This document shows, piece by piece, positions 35,964-45,327 of a stretch of 64,000 nt of DNA. Below the pieces are notes generated by a model that was not told where the DNA came from, ran no database searches, and saw only the letters and a program-made list of their open reading frames with translations. The position numbers and the translations under genes are program-made. Position 1 is the stretch's first letter; each line of letters starts with the position of its first letter. Source of the stretch: Ostreococcus lucimarinus CCE9901. Its lineage: Eukaryota > Chlorophyta > Mamiellophyceae > Mamiellales > Bathycoccaceae. The stretch lies in contig NC_009366.1 in NCBI RefSeq assembly GCF_000092065.1, forward strand, positions 378,001 to 442,000, given 5' to 3'.

Positions 35964-37067
35964 ATCCGTGAACGCAGATTCCACGCGCACCTTTGAACCT
36001 TTCAAATACGCCATATTCTTCCCCGGCGGTGGTAACGACGGGAACGCCTCCTCGCGTGGCGTACTTTTCGGCGCCGGCGCCGGCGTCGGCGCGACGACGC
36101 CCGCGGGCGGCGCCCGCGGCTTGGGCGCCGCCACGCCCTCGCTCGCGCATCGCCGCTCCACCCATCGATCGAGCCTTCGCGTTAGGGCGTCGATCGACGC
36201 CAGCGCGAACGGCAACTCGCTCGCCGCGTCGATTTCGCTTTGCTCCGTCAACACGGCGACGTACGATTCGAGGGATTCCAACTCTTGCGTCGCGATGGCG
36301 ACTTCCTCGCTCGTGAGCGTGTACTTCGCGAACGCGTCGCATCCACAATCCGGTAGCGCTCTCGGCCACGCCTCCGACGCCGGCGGCGGCGTCCCTTTCG
36401 CCGTGCGTCGCGCCGGTACGTTTGAATCCCGTCTCCGCGCCATCAACGCAAACTTTTGCGTCCTCCCCGCGCTCGGCGGCGCGATCAACCGCCGCGACAC
36501 CGACCGCAAATCCCCCAATCGAATCTCCGCGAAACACATCGGGCACTTCGCCGGCGTCCCCCGGTCCCTCGTCGTCAGCACGTGCCGCGCGACGCACGGA
36601 AAACAAAACGCGTGTCCGCACGTCGTCGTCTGCGGCGCGATCGCCCCCGCGCCGTCCTCCAGGCACACCGGACACGAAAACGCCTCCGCGCTCGCCACGT
36701 CCACGCGCACGACGTCCTCCCACGACGCCATGCGATCCGCGTCCCTCGAGCTCGCGCGCAGATCCGCGCTGTCCGCCACCAAAAACCGAAAATTCGCCTG
36801 CAAGAAGAGCGCCCGCGAGCTGGAGCGCGCGCCTCGCGGCTTTCGTCGTCTCGCCTCGCGCTCGGAGCGCGCGCCGCGTCGTTCGCGCCGCGTCGCGCGC
36901 GCCTCCGGTCGCTCGCGCGGCGCGAAGCACAGCAGAAAGTCCGCGCGCTGGCCCTTGCGTCCGCGCGTCGTCGGCGCGAACGCGCGCGCCGACGCGTCGA
37001 GCGCCGTCGACGACGACGCCGCGGGACGCCCAAGCGCGTCGCCGGCGTCGTCGTCGTCGGCGCGCAT
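34998..37067 (-). CDS. RNF10: RING-finger protein, RNF10 homologue
   Basis: 689 aa. The C3HC4 RING is at about 125-175: FSCPVCLEDG, CGHAFCFPCVARH and CPMCFAEIRLGDLRSV. The last motif, with the 'DLRSV' tail, is typical of RNF10. Near 430-510 is a second family-specific stretch: YYFYQAPDGQQVLLHG, EIEGTVIELE and LRHLPLTTEFVMVELD. RNF10 is an E3 ubiquitin ligase that marks 40S ribosomal proteins on stalled ribosomes in animals and yeast. The N terminus is Arg/Ala-rich. An acidic run (DEDEDEDEE) sits near 365. A C-terminal motif GKKKGKKQVLFRMG is lysine-rich. Head to head with the LIM gene, 194 bp between start codons. Confidence 0.87.
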
Positions 37068-37261
37068 CGCGAGTTCGCGCCGCGGTGTCGCGAATCATCC
37101 ATCGCCATCGATCGACGCGCGGTTTCGTCGCTCGCGTCGCGATCCGACGCGCCGCGTCGACTCGAACCCGCGCGTCGCTCGAACCCGCGCGTCTTCGCGC
37201 CGGATTTCGCGCCCGTGCGACGCGCGCGACGCCGATCGCGCGCGATTTCGTCGACGGATTC

Positions 37262-38206
37262 ATGACGCGCGCGCATTCGTGCGCGCGGTGTAAACGCGCG
37301 GCGTACGACGCGGAGAGCGTCGACGTCGACGCGCGAACGCGGTACCACGCGGCGTGTTTCAAGTGCGCGGACTGCGGCGCGCGGTGCGCGATCGCGACGT
37401 TCGTGAAGATCGGCGAGGAGGTGTACTGCCGGCGGCACGCGCTGGAGCGCGACGTGCGGCGAAAGCCGGCGCTGGGCGCGGACGCGCTGGAGATCGCGAC
37501 GTACGCGAATCGACGGACGACGACGGCGAGGGAATGGGTGAAAACGGAGACGGAGGGTGCGGCGACGGGACGCGGGACGTCGGCGACGGCGCGCGCGACG
37601 GGGGGGACCGCGGGAAGCGCGACGGCGGCGCTGACGCGGTCGGCGTGCGAGCGGTGCGGAAAGGCGGCGTACCCGATCGAGTCGGTGGACGTCGACGGGA
37701 AGAAGTGGCACCGGGCGGGGTGTTTTAAGTGCGCGACGTGCGGGGTGGCGCTGAGTTTGACGACGTTCGTGAAGTTTGACGGGGAGTTGTATTGCCGGCG
37801 GGACGCGCCGAAGAGCGCGCCGTCGTTTGAACGCGAGAGCTCGTCGGCGGGGATCGAGATTGAGATCGAGAGCGCGCCGGTGAAGGCGATGAGCGTCGCG
37901 GACGAGATCGTGGTTGAAAAGGCGGCGGCGGTGGAAGAGCGGGCGGCGGCCGAAATCGCCGCGACCGCGGACGAGATTGAAATCGAAGCGAGCGAAAATG
38001 AACCGCCGGCGGTGGCGCGCGACGCGAAAGACGCGTTGGAAAGTCTTGAACCGGCGTCGAACGAGGACGTCGAAGCGATCACCGAGAATATCGCTGCGAC
38101 GAAAATTGCAGACGATTCCGCGACGATTCCGAAGCCGCATACCGTCGCCGGCGGACGCGGCGGCGGCAAGAAGAAGAATAAGAAAAAAAGTGGAGGTCGC
38201 AAGTGA
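37262..38206 (+). CDS. Two-LIM-domain protein
   Basis: 314 aa. LIM1 at about 7-58 begins CARCKRAAYDAESVDVD and ends VYCRRHA. LIM2 at about 128-180 begins CERCGKAAYPIESVDVDGKKWH and ends LYCRRDAP; the last ligand is Asp, as allowed in LIM zinc sites. The spacing (C-x2-C-x17-H-x2-C and so on) matches the plant WLIM/CRP type, although linkers are longer. In land plants two-LIM proteins bundle actin filaments and shuttle to the nucleus. The C-terminal 130 residues are acidic (EIEIES, EIEIEASENE), then end in a poly-Gly/Lys tail (GGRGGGKKKNKKK). The acidic tail is not seen in short plant LIM proteins. Confidence 0.9.
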   Translation: MTRAHSCARCKRAAYDAESVDVDARTRYHAACFKCADCGARCAIATFVKIGEEVYCRRHALERDVRRKPALGADALEIATYANRRTTTAREWVKTETEGAATGRGTSATARATGGTAGSATAALTRSACERCGKAAYPIESVDVDGKKWHRAGCFKCATCGVALSLTTFVKFDGELYCRRDAPKSAPSFERESSSAGIEIEIESAPVKAMSVADEIVVEKAAAVEERAAAEIAATADEIEIEASENEPPAVARDAKDALESLEPASNEDVEAITENIAATKIADDSATIPKPHTVAGGRGGGKKKNKKKSGGRK

Positions 38207-38369
38207 CTCGTGCGCTAATCTTGCTCCGTTGGAATACTACAAACCGTGTCGATGTAAGGCGGCCGTTTGCGCGTCAGAGGGCGTGATGGTGCGACGCGCC
38301 CTGCGAACTAATCTCTACCCGCTAATTCCATTCGTCTGTGCCTCTCGCGTGCTTCGAGGACTCTCGAAT

Positions 38370-39392
38370 TTATTTACGTTGTCGCAAAACGTCAAAGTAA
38401 GGATGGCTCTGCGCCTCCTTCGCCGTGATGCGCTCTTGGTGATCGTAGCGCAACAGCTTATCGAGGAAATCGATCGCGTCCGTGCTCACCAGGTGTTGGT
38501 TTTCCGCCGTGACGTACTTGTTCCACGGCTTGCGCGAGTGTCGCCCGATGAGCGTCTCAAAGTTCGGGTCGAGTTCGATGCGGTACTTGTTCAAGTACGC
38601 GTATAACTCGTCCGTTCCGAGCACCTTGGCGATGCGCACCAACTGATCGTAGTTGTCGTGACCGGCGAAGAATGGTTCTTTTCGGAAAATCATCCCCGCG
38701 AACATGCACCCGAGACTCCACATGTCCAACGAATAGTCATAGTCTTGCAAGTCGACCAACAACTCTGGACCTTTAAAGTACCTCGACGCCACGCGAACGT
38801 TGTACTCCTTCCCGGGATGATAAAACTCCGCCAGCCCCCAATCGATCAAACGCAGCTCTCGCTTAGAGTGATCAATCATCACGTTGTGCGGCTTGACGTC
38901 TCGATGCATGATGCCCTGCGAGTGACAAAAATCCAACGCCTTGAGCAATTCGTTGATGTAATACCGAATATCGTAATCCGTCAGCGTCGGATACAACGCT
39001 TTAAAATCTGTATTATTCACGTATTCAAACACCAAACTCGGCGTTTTCGTCGACGGTTCTCGCACGACGTCCAACAGTTTGATCACGTTGACGCCGCCCG
39101 CCAGATTTTGCAAAATTTTAATCTCCCGCTTGATCTTCTTCTTCTTCACCGGTTTCAAAATCTTGATCACGCACTTCTCCCCGCTCTCCGTCCGTCGTCC
39201 CTCGAACACCTCGCTGTATTTCCCGCGCCCCACCTTTCGCACGACCTCGTACTCGTCCTGTTCGCCCCACTGCACGCTCAGCGCCTCGTAGTCCCAGTAC
39301 TCGCGCGCCTTTTCATCATTCGCCTCGGCGTACACGCGCGCCCGCGACGCCACCGCGTCGCGCCGGATCGCCTTACCGATCCTCGACGACAT
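38370..39392 (-). CDS. CKA: Casein kinase 2 catalytic subunit alpha
   Basis: 340 aa, full length. CK2 hallmarks: basic [12 protein letters not shown] cluster in the alphaC region, [12 protein letters not shown] glycine loop, catalytic loop [12 protein letters not shown], the CK2-specific DWG ([13 protein letters not shown]) in place of DFG, and [25 protein letters not shown]2 is a constitutive Ser/Thr kinase for acidic sites, works as alpha2-beta2, and takes part in circadian control in Ostreococcus. The next gene upstream is TRAPPC13, head to head with 302 bp between start codons. Confidence 0.96.
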   Translation of the reverse strand: MSSRIGKAIRRDAVASRARVYAEANDEKAREYWDYEALSVQWGEQDEYEVVRKVGRGKYSEVFEGRRTESGEKCVIKILKPVKKKKIKREIKILQNLAGGVNVIKLLDVVREPSTKTPSLVFEYVNNTDFKALYPTLTDYDIRYYINELLKALDFCHSQGIMHRDVKPHNVMIDHSKRELRLIDWGLAEFYHPGKEYNVRVASRYFKGPELLVDLQDYDYSLDMWSLGCMFAGMIFRKEPFFAGHDNYDQLVRIAKVLGTDELYAYLNKYRIELDPNFETLIGRHSRKPWNKYVTAENQHLVSTDAIDFLDKLLRYDHQERITAKEAQSHPYFDVLRQRK

Positions 39393-39694
39393 CGTCCGTC
39401 GCCTCGCGCGCGCCTCGCCGCGCCGCGCGTCTTCTGCGCGCGCGACGCGTCAGAGATCGTCGATCGCCGCGTAGGTTTGGAATCGGCGTCTGGAGCGCGA
39501 TTCGCGCCGCGCTCGACCTCGCGCGTCGCGCGCGACCGCCGCGGCGTCGCGACGCGATATCGACGCGCCTCCGCGACGCCTCCGCGACGCGCTGTCGACG
39601 CGCGCGACGGACGACGCGTCGATGAGTGCGGCGATCGACGCGCGCGGCGTCGACAGACGACGACGCGCGAGGCGCGTCTCGCGGCGCGGCGCGC
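39393..39694. promoter_or_regulatory. Divergent region, CK2 alpha and TRAPPC13
   Basis: 302 bp of CpG-rich sequence between start codons, presumably both promoters. Nothing specific recognised; open frames here encode only Arg/Ala-rich sequence. Confidence 0.35.
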
Positions 39695-41242
39695 ATGGCG
39701 GACGCGGCGACGCGCGCGGGCGCGTCGGCGAGCGCGTCGGCGAGCGCGAGCGCGCGCGACGCGCGAGCGCGCGACGGCGGCGCGCTGCGATGCGAGTTTC
39801 GAGTGATGCGACTGCGCGCGCCGGCGTACGAACACGCGGGCGCGCGCGAGGGACGCGCGATCGACGACGGAGACGACGGTGACGACGCGCGCGCGACGCG
39901 CGGCGCGCGAGCGAGCGGCGCGGACGCGGACGCGGACGCGGGACGGAACGACGACGACGACGCGCGGCGACGACGCGAACGCGAGACGACGAGCGGCGAG
40001 CTGACGCTGCCGCAATCGTTCGGCGCCGTCGCGCTGGGCGAACGGTTTAGCTCGTTCGTGACGTTTGGGAATTTTTCAGAGCCGACGAGCGGGGCGAGCG
40101 GGACGGCGCGGGAGATCGGGATCAAGGTGGAGCTGCAGACGGAGACGCGGCGAACGACGCTGCGAGACGGGACGAAGACGCCGATTGAGACGCTGCGACC
40201 GGGGGAGAAGGTGGATTTGATCGTCACGAAGGATTTGAAAGAGCTCGGCGCGCACACGCTGGTGTGCTCGGCGACGTATTACGACGCCGCGGGGGAGCGG
40301 AAGTATTCGCCGCAGTATTTCAAGTTCAACGTGGCGAATCCGCTGAGCGTGCGAACGAAGGTTCGCGCGGCGCCGCGCGGGCGCGCGTTTCTCGAGGTGT
40401 GCATCGAAAATACGACGAGGTATGCGTTGTTGCTCGATAGCGCGCGCTTCGATACGGTGGATGGGATCTTGGCGAAGGACATGACGCCAGAATTCGGCGG
40501 CGCCGCGGCGACGCTCCACGGCGTCGACGACTCCCCGGACGCCGGTTTACCTTCGCTCGGTAAGCGCGCGGTGTATCGCCTCGATCCATCGACCGGGGCT
40601 GCGCACTATCTTTTCGAAATCACGCGCGCGAACGCGAGCGAGGAACCGCTGACGCCGCAGACACAGCTCGGAAAACTCGAGCTCCGCTGGCGCGGCGCCA
40701 TGGGCGATCCCGGCCGGTTGCAGACGCAAGTCATCACCGCCGGCAGCGCGGGATCGACCGCTCCCTCCCCGGTCGCGGCGAAGATGCGTCAGTCGATCAT
40801 CGTCCACCCACGACCGCCCGACGCCGAGGACGTGAGCACGGTGTACGCGGAAACGCCGTTCATCCTGCGCGCCGCCGTCGAGGCCCTCGCGCCCATCAAA
40901 GCCGACGCCTGCGTCGTCCGCGTCAAAGATGTCGTCTCCGGCGTCTACATCGACGGTCCGCGCGCGGTGCGCGTCGGCGCTTTATCCCCTGGACAAACCG
41001 TCAACGTCGACATTCCGTGCGTCGCGCTCGGCTTGGGCGTCCAAACGTGCCCGTCCCTCGTCCTCTGCGACGCCGTCGACGACGCCGCGCGCGCGGCGCC
41101 CGCGCCGTTGGAAGTCTTCTCCGTCATCCCGCCCCCGTCCGTCGTCCTCGACGCGCTCAAACGCGTCGAAACCATCGACGTCGCGTCGCCGCCCGTCGAC
41201 GTCGCGCCGTCGCTCGACGCACCGATCGACTCGCTTTTGTAA
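39695..41242 (+). CDS. TRAPPC13: TRAPP complex subunit 13 (DUF974)
   Basis: 515 aa from ATG MADAATRAGA. After an Ala/Arg/Asp-rich N terminus of about 100 residues, the TRAPPC13 core starts at GELTLPQSFGAVALGERFSSFVTF-like sequence (residues about 100-120), then VELQTETRRTTL and KDLKELGAHTLVCSATYYD. FLEVCIENTTRYALLLDSARF is also typical. The fold is mostly beta sandwich. TRAPPC13 belongs to the TRAPPIII complex, a Rab1/Ypt1 exchange factor in ER-Golgi traffic and autophagy. It adds to the secretory genes in this region (Sec24, YIPF6). The next gene starts 46 bp downstream on the same strand. Confidence 0.88.
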   Translation: MADAATRAGASASASASASARDARARDGGALRCEFRVMRLRAPAYEHAGAREGRAIDDGDDGDDARATRGARASGADADADAGRNDDDDARRRRERETTSGELTLPQSFGAVALGERFSSFVTFGNFSEPTSGASGTAREIGIKVELQTETRRTTLRDGTKTPIETLRPGEKVDLIVTKDLKELGAHTLVCSATYYDAAGERKYSPQYFKFNVANPLSVRTKVRAAPRGRAFLEVCIENTTRYALLLDSARFDTVDGILAKDMTPEFGGAAATLHGVDDSPDAGLPSLGKRAVYRLDPSTGAAHYLFEITRANASEEPLTPQTQLGKLELRWRGAMGDPGRLQTQVITAGSAGSTAPSPVAAKMRQSIIVHPRPPDAEDVSTVYAETPFILRAAVEALAPIKADACVVRVKDVVSGVYIDGPRAVRVGALSPGQTVNVDIPCVALGLGVQTCPSLVLCDAVDDAARAAPAPLEVFSVIPPPSVVLDALKRVETIDVASPPVDVAPSLDAPIDSLL

Positions 41243-41288
41243 AATACGCCGCCGCCTCGCCGCCGCCGCACACATCGTCGCGCCGCGC

Positions 41289-42197
41289 ATGCTCTGCGCG
41301 CGTTCGCCCGCGAGCGTCCCCCGCGTCGTCTCCCGCGCCTTCTCCGCGCCCCGTCGCGCGTCGACGCGCGACGCGCGACGCTCCAGCGCGCGTTTCCTCG
41401 CGCGCGCGTCCGCCGTTCCCCCGGCGCGCGAACGCGTCGCGTCGCTCGAATCTCGCGCGACGACGCGCGCGATGGCGCCGCGCGCGCCCGCGAGATCGCG
41501 ATCGCGATCGTCCGCGCGCGCGAGGGCGTCGAGCGGCGGCGCGGACGACGCGGCGGCGCGGTACGGGTTGGCGAACGCGGAGCGCGGCGTCGCGCTGCGG
41601 TGGCTCCCGACGTTTTTGACGCTCCTGCGCGTCGCCGCGGTGCCGCTGCTCGCGGCGGTGTATTACAGCGATCTGGCGAACGCGGCGCCGATCGCGGGGA
41701 CGATGTTCATCGGCGCCGCGATCACGGATTGGTTGGACGGATACCTGGCGAGACGGTTGAAGGCGAGCAGCGCGTTCGGCGCGTTTTTGGATCCGGTGGC
41801 CGATAAGCTCATGGTCGCCGCGTCCCTGTGCCTGCTGTGCACGCACGCGCCGCGAGGCGTCGCGGCGTGGGCGGTGGCGGTGCCGTCGATCGTCATCATC
41901 GGACGCGAGATCACCATGAGCGCGCTGCGAGAGTGGTGCGCGGCGAAGGGCGGCGAGGCGCACGCCGCCGTCAAGGTGAATAATCTCGGTAAATACAAGA
42001 CGGCGACGCAAATGGTGGCGCTGAGCGTGTTATTACTCGTCAGAGACGGGTCGGACTTCTTCGCGAACGGGGCGCACGATGCTTTGTTGGTGCGAGGGGG
42101 CGTGTGGTGCCTCTGGATCTCCGCCGCGTTGGCTTTGATTTCGTTGTGGGTCTACATGAGCGGCGTCATCGGAATCATGCTCAAATCCGATGATTAA
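41289..42197 (+). CDS. PGP1: CDP-diacylglycerol-glycerol-3-phosphate 3-phosphatidyltransferase (PGP synthase)
   Basis: 302 aa. A long basic presequence (MLCARSPASVPRVVSRAFSA..., about 80 residues) suggests plastid and/or mitochondrial import. The CDP-alcohol phosphotransferase motif is intact near 146-168: DWLDGYLARRLKASSAFGAF then LDPVADK. VPSIVIIGREITMSALREW and KYKTATQM match bacterial PgsA. Several membrane helices follow. It makes phosphatidylglycerol phosphate, the precursor of phosphatidylglycerol in thylakoids and of mitochondrial cardiolipin. A shorter start at MAPRAPARSRS is possible. Confidence 0.93.
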   Translation: MLCARSPASVPRVVSRAFSAPRRASTRDARRSSARFLARASAVPPARERVASLESRATTRAMAPRAPARSRSRSSARARASSGGADDAAARYGLANAERGVALRWLPTFLTLLRVAAVPLLAAVYYSDLANAAPIAGTMFIGAAITDWLDGYLARRLKASSAFGAFLDPVADKLMVAASLCLLCTHAPRGVAAWAVAVPSIVIIGREITMSALREWCAAKGGEAHAAVKVNNLGKYKTATQMVALSVLLLVRDGSDFFANGAHDALLVRGGVWCLWISAALALISLWVYMSGVIGIMLKSDD

Positions 42198-42313
42198 TCG
42201 TTCGTCGGTCTGTGTGTTATGTATGCTCTATGCTATGGTAGCGCGTGTGAATATGTTTTGCTCTTGTGATGATGCATGTTGTCTTGCGTTACGCGCTCTC
42301 GACGCGTCGCGCA

Positions 42314-44329
42314 TCACCCTTGTTCCATTTTCTGCGAGAGAATCTTGAAGCGTTCTTCGGCGGCGACTCTTTCGCGCAACTCTTTCGCGCCTTGACGATC
42401 GGGGTGGAAGCGCAACAACGCTTTCCTGTACGCGCTACGTAGTTGCTTCGCGTTCGCGTGCGCGCCACCTTCGACCGCGACGCCGAAACACTCGAGAGTC
42501 TCCGCCAAATTTAACGAAGCCACCTTCGTCTCCCATTCTCGTCTAAATTCTTCCCTAATTGAGTCGGTGCTTTGCTCTTCTTCGTGTCGACTCTCCCGCG
42601 CTTCCCGAAACGTCGCGACTCTACTTTCAGCGGCTTTGATCAAATCTTCAGCCGCCTTTGCTTTTTGCTCTTCTCGCCGCCGGCGTTGCGCTTGCGATTG
42701 CTCCTCTTGCTCCGCAGCCTTGATAAGCGCTTGTGCGTCGATTTCCTCCCGCCGCCGCGCAAGAATCGCGCCAACGGCATCGCTGACGATCCATTTCTTA
42801 CTCACGAGCATGTTGAACACTTCTTGTAGCAAAACAGGCTCCCCCAAGCCGCGCGAGTGCGCCGCGTCGTCTTCCAACACCGCCCCGAGAGCGTTGCAGA
42901 GCAGATTGGCGCGCTCGGAACCGTTTTCAGCCAGCTTGAACGCGGTTTGCGCGCTCTTTAACGCTACTCCATGCGCAATCGCAATGGCCGATATCAATTC
43001 CGCGTTTGAATCGTCCAAGAACTCTGTTTCCTCTTCTCTCGCAGACGTCGGCGCCGCCGCCGCCTGCGACTGCGTGCCCCGGGCGAACGACACTAAATCG
43101 TCGATGGATGAGTTCGACCCCGTTGCGAGCGGCGATTTCGGAAGCTTTTCTAGCGGCGACTTGCCCTTGTCTGCGCGCATACTCGACATGGTCGGCTCTT
43201 TTCGCGAGTGCGTGTACGTGTACGGAGGCGGTGTCGGCGGCGCACCGTCGAAGTCTGGTTCGGAGCACGGTTTCAGCGTTCCCGGACACAGCATCAAATC
43301 TACCCACATGTCAGATCCTTCCTCGGCGAAAATAACGCGAGCCGAATTTCTCCCACAGTAGTACTCCCCACGAACTAATCGACACGGCACGCCCGCGCTC
43401 GCCGCTAAAGTTTTGAACAAAATCGCTCGATGGCGTTCGACTCCCTTGGATAAATGCCCGACATGCAGACAACATCCCGACTGACTGCTCGCGTTCAACA
43501 GCTGCTCGCGATCCTCCGCCGTCGCGAGCACAAGGGTTGGATCGTCGATGGTCTTCACGGACCCGCCCAAACGATCGCTCACCAATCTGGCCAGCGCAGC
43601 GCACCGGGCCCGTACGTTCGGCACCTGCGAGCACGTCTCCCGCGCCAACTCGTCGAGCGCGTTCAAAAACATATCCGTGCGCCTGTCCACGACGAAAACT
43701 TCCTCCGTCGCCGTGACCGGTGGCCTCTTGAGCAGATCTCCGAGCGCGGGCAATTGTCCATCCACTGAACTCTCGAACGCGTCGCCCCAGACGTCGTAAA
43801 ACCCGTCGCACGTCTCATCCAAGACTTCGTCCGCGTCGAGCGCTTGCGAGATCCAAAACTTTGACGCCAAGCTTTGCCCCTTACCCCGTCCTTTTCCCGC
43901 GGCATCCGCGGCATCAAATTCCAGCTCCACCGCCAGCACATCCGCGCTCGTCTCTTTCGTGCTCGCCTCGAGCGCGAACTGCATTTCGCGCGCGTCGAAG
44001 CCATCCGTTCGCGCGCGCGCCGAAGCCGTCGCGCGCGCAGCCGTCCCGCCCGCGTCCAGCGCGTCCACTTGGTACATCGCCGACGCCGCCTCGTCCGTCG
44101 ACATCGGCGGCGCCGCGCGCATCGCGTTGACGGTAAACGGCGCGCCCGCGCCATCGCCGCGCTCTTTTCGTCGTTTCAGTCGCGCTGCGTCGCGACGTTT
44201 GCGATTGATTACGTCAGTCCTCTGGTGGTTAAAAGTTGACCGAACGCGCGTCGTCGCGTCGTCGCGCGCGTCGAGCGCGCGTCGAGCGCGTCGAGCGCTC
44301 CGAGACGTACACTTTATCGATTTGAGCAT
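42314..44329 (-). CDS. EDR1-domain protein with C-terminal J domain
   Basis: 671 aa. Residues about 115-360 form the EDR1/CTR1-type N-terminal domain: EMQFALEAST, ISQALDADEVLDETCDGFYDVWG, a VDRRTDMFL segment, LHVGHLSKGVERHRAILFKTLA and VPCRLVRGEYYCGR, then MWVDLMLCPGTLKP. In land plants this domain heads Raf-like kinases. No kinase is present here. Instead there are helical regions (about 440-590) with a Gln/Arg/Glu-rich coiled coil, and a J domain at about 600-665 with the HPD motif intact (RFHPDRQGAKE) for stimulating Hsp70. The pairing suggests a co-chaperone whose client is chosen by the EDR1 domain; that is inference. The first ATG was used; the ATG at residue 70 (MRAAPPMSTDE) is an alternative. 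Confidence 0.85.
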   Translation of the reverse strand: MLKSIKCTSRSARRARRALDARDDATTRVRSTFNHQRTDVINRKRRDAARLKRRKERGDGAGAPFTVNAMRAAPPMSTDEAASAMYQVDALDAGGTAARATASARARTDGFDAREMQFALEASTKETSADVLAVELEFDAADAAGKGRGKGQSLASKFWISQALDADEVLDETCDGFYDVWGDAFESSVDGQLPALGDLLKRPPVTATEEVFVVDRRTDMFLNALDELARETCSQVPNVRARCAALARLVSDRLGGSVKTIDDPTLVLATAEDREQLLNASSQSGCCLHVGHLSKGVERHRAILFKTLAASAGVPCRLVRGEYYCGRNSARVIFAEEGSDMWVDLMLCPGTLKPCSEPDFDGAPPTPPPYTYTHSRKEPTMSSMRADKGKSPLEKLPKSPLATGSNSSIDDLVSFARGTQSQAAAAPTSAREEETEFLDDSNAELISAIAIAHGVALKSAQTAFKLAENGSERANLLCNALGAVLEDDAAHSRGLGEPVLLQEVFNMLVSKKWIVSDAVGAILARRREEIDAQALIKAAEQEEQSQAQRRRREEQKAKAAEDLIKAAESRVATFREARESRHEEEQSTDSIREEFRREWETKVASLNLAETLECFGVAVEGGAHANAKQLRSAYRKALLRFHPDRQGAKELRERVAAEERFKILSQKMEQG

Positions 44330-44464
44330 GCCGCGCGACGCGCGAGACGCGCGCGCGTGTGCGGGAGTCGGGAGAACGCGTCGGGACCGGAGCGGGACGC
44401 GCGAGCGCGTTTTACGCGTTACATGCGTCGCGCGCGCGACGTCGAAATTTGCGGGCGCTAGTTG

Positions 44465-44479
44465 CTAGATTAAAGACGA

Positions 44480-44518
<39 letters not shown>

Positions 44519-45184
44519 GGGCGCCGGCGTCGGCGCGCCGCCCGCGCTCGCCGACGACTTGGCCACGCACAACCACCCCAGAAACACGTACATCAACATC
44601 ACCGGATACACCGCCAGCGCCCTTCTCGACGCCGGCATCGCCGCGCTCACGAACGGCACGCTCGCTTTACTGCTCCACGTCACCGCCGCCGCGACGACGA
44701 TGAATCTGTACACCTTATTCTCGCTCGCCAGGCACAGCGCGCTCGCCAGGCACAGCGGCACCACGCAGTACCCCAACAGCGCCACGCTCTGCAAGAATAT
44801 GATCTTCCCGCCCAGCAACAGCACGTTCGCCGTCAGCGCCACCGCGCCGAGCCCGACCGTCGCGAAGACGACGCTGAACGTCTCGCTCGCGTTCGCCGCG
44901 CCGCCGCTCAGCGTCGCGCTCAGCGTCAGCACGAACGCCAGCGGTCCCCACAGGTCCCACTCTCGCAGCCGCGTCGCGCCGTTCGCCCCCCAGTTCATCG
45001 GCAGCAGCACCGCCGCGCAGTTTCGCCGCACCACGGCGCAATCGCGCCTGACGGTGGCCCAAATCGTTTCATCCAGCGTCCCGAACGCGAGATCGCTCGT
45101 CTCGCTCGCGCCCACGCGCGCGCGCTCGATCTCGTGCTCGCGCGACGCGAACAGCGGCACCGCGTCGCCGAGCGCGCCGTTCAT
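44465..45184 (-). CDS. YIPF6: Yip1-domain protein, YIPF6 type
   Basis: 239 aa. The N-terminal cytosolic part ends with the family motif TLDETIWATVRRDCAVVRRN and LLPMNWGANGATRLREWDLWGPLAF. Five membrane segments follow (ALTANVLLLGG, GYCVVPLCLASALCLA). This matches YIPF6/Yip4, Golgi proteins that bind Rab GTPases and shape early Golgi membranes. The C-terminal tail is a run of Pro-Thr/Pro-Ala dipeptides, coded by a cggcgt-type repeat (about 44480-44520). This tail is unusual for the family. Head to head with DHQ/SDH, 143 bp between start codons. Confidence 0.9.
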
Positions 45185-45327
45185 CGCGCGGCGCGAGTCC
45201 GCGCGCGCGCGATGCGCGGTCGCGATGTGACGCGACGGCCGATGATGCCCTAACGCGCGTCACATCGCGACCGCGCCTCGCGCGCGCGTCCGCGGCGCGT
45301 CGCGGCGACGCGATTCGACGCGCGCGA

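Noticed and set aside
36575-38140. 521-codon minus-strand open frame over the LIM gene
   Set aside because: Almost wholly Arg/His/Ala, no domain; it is the mirror of a high-GC coding region with intact LIM domains.
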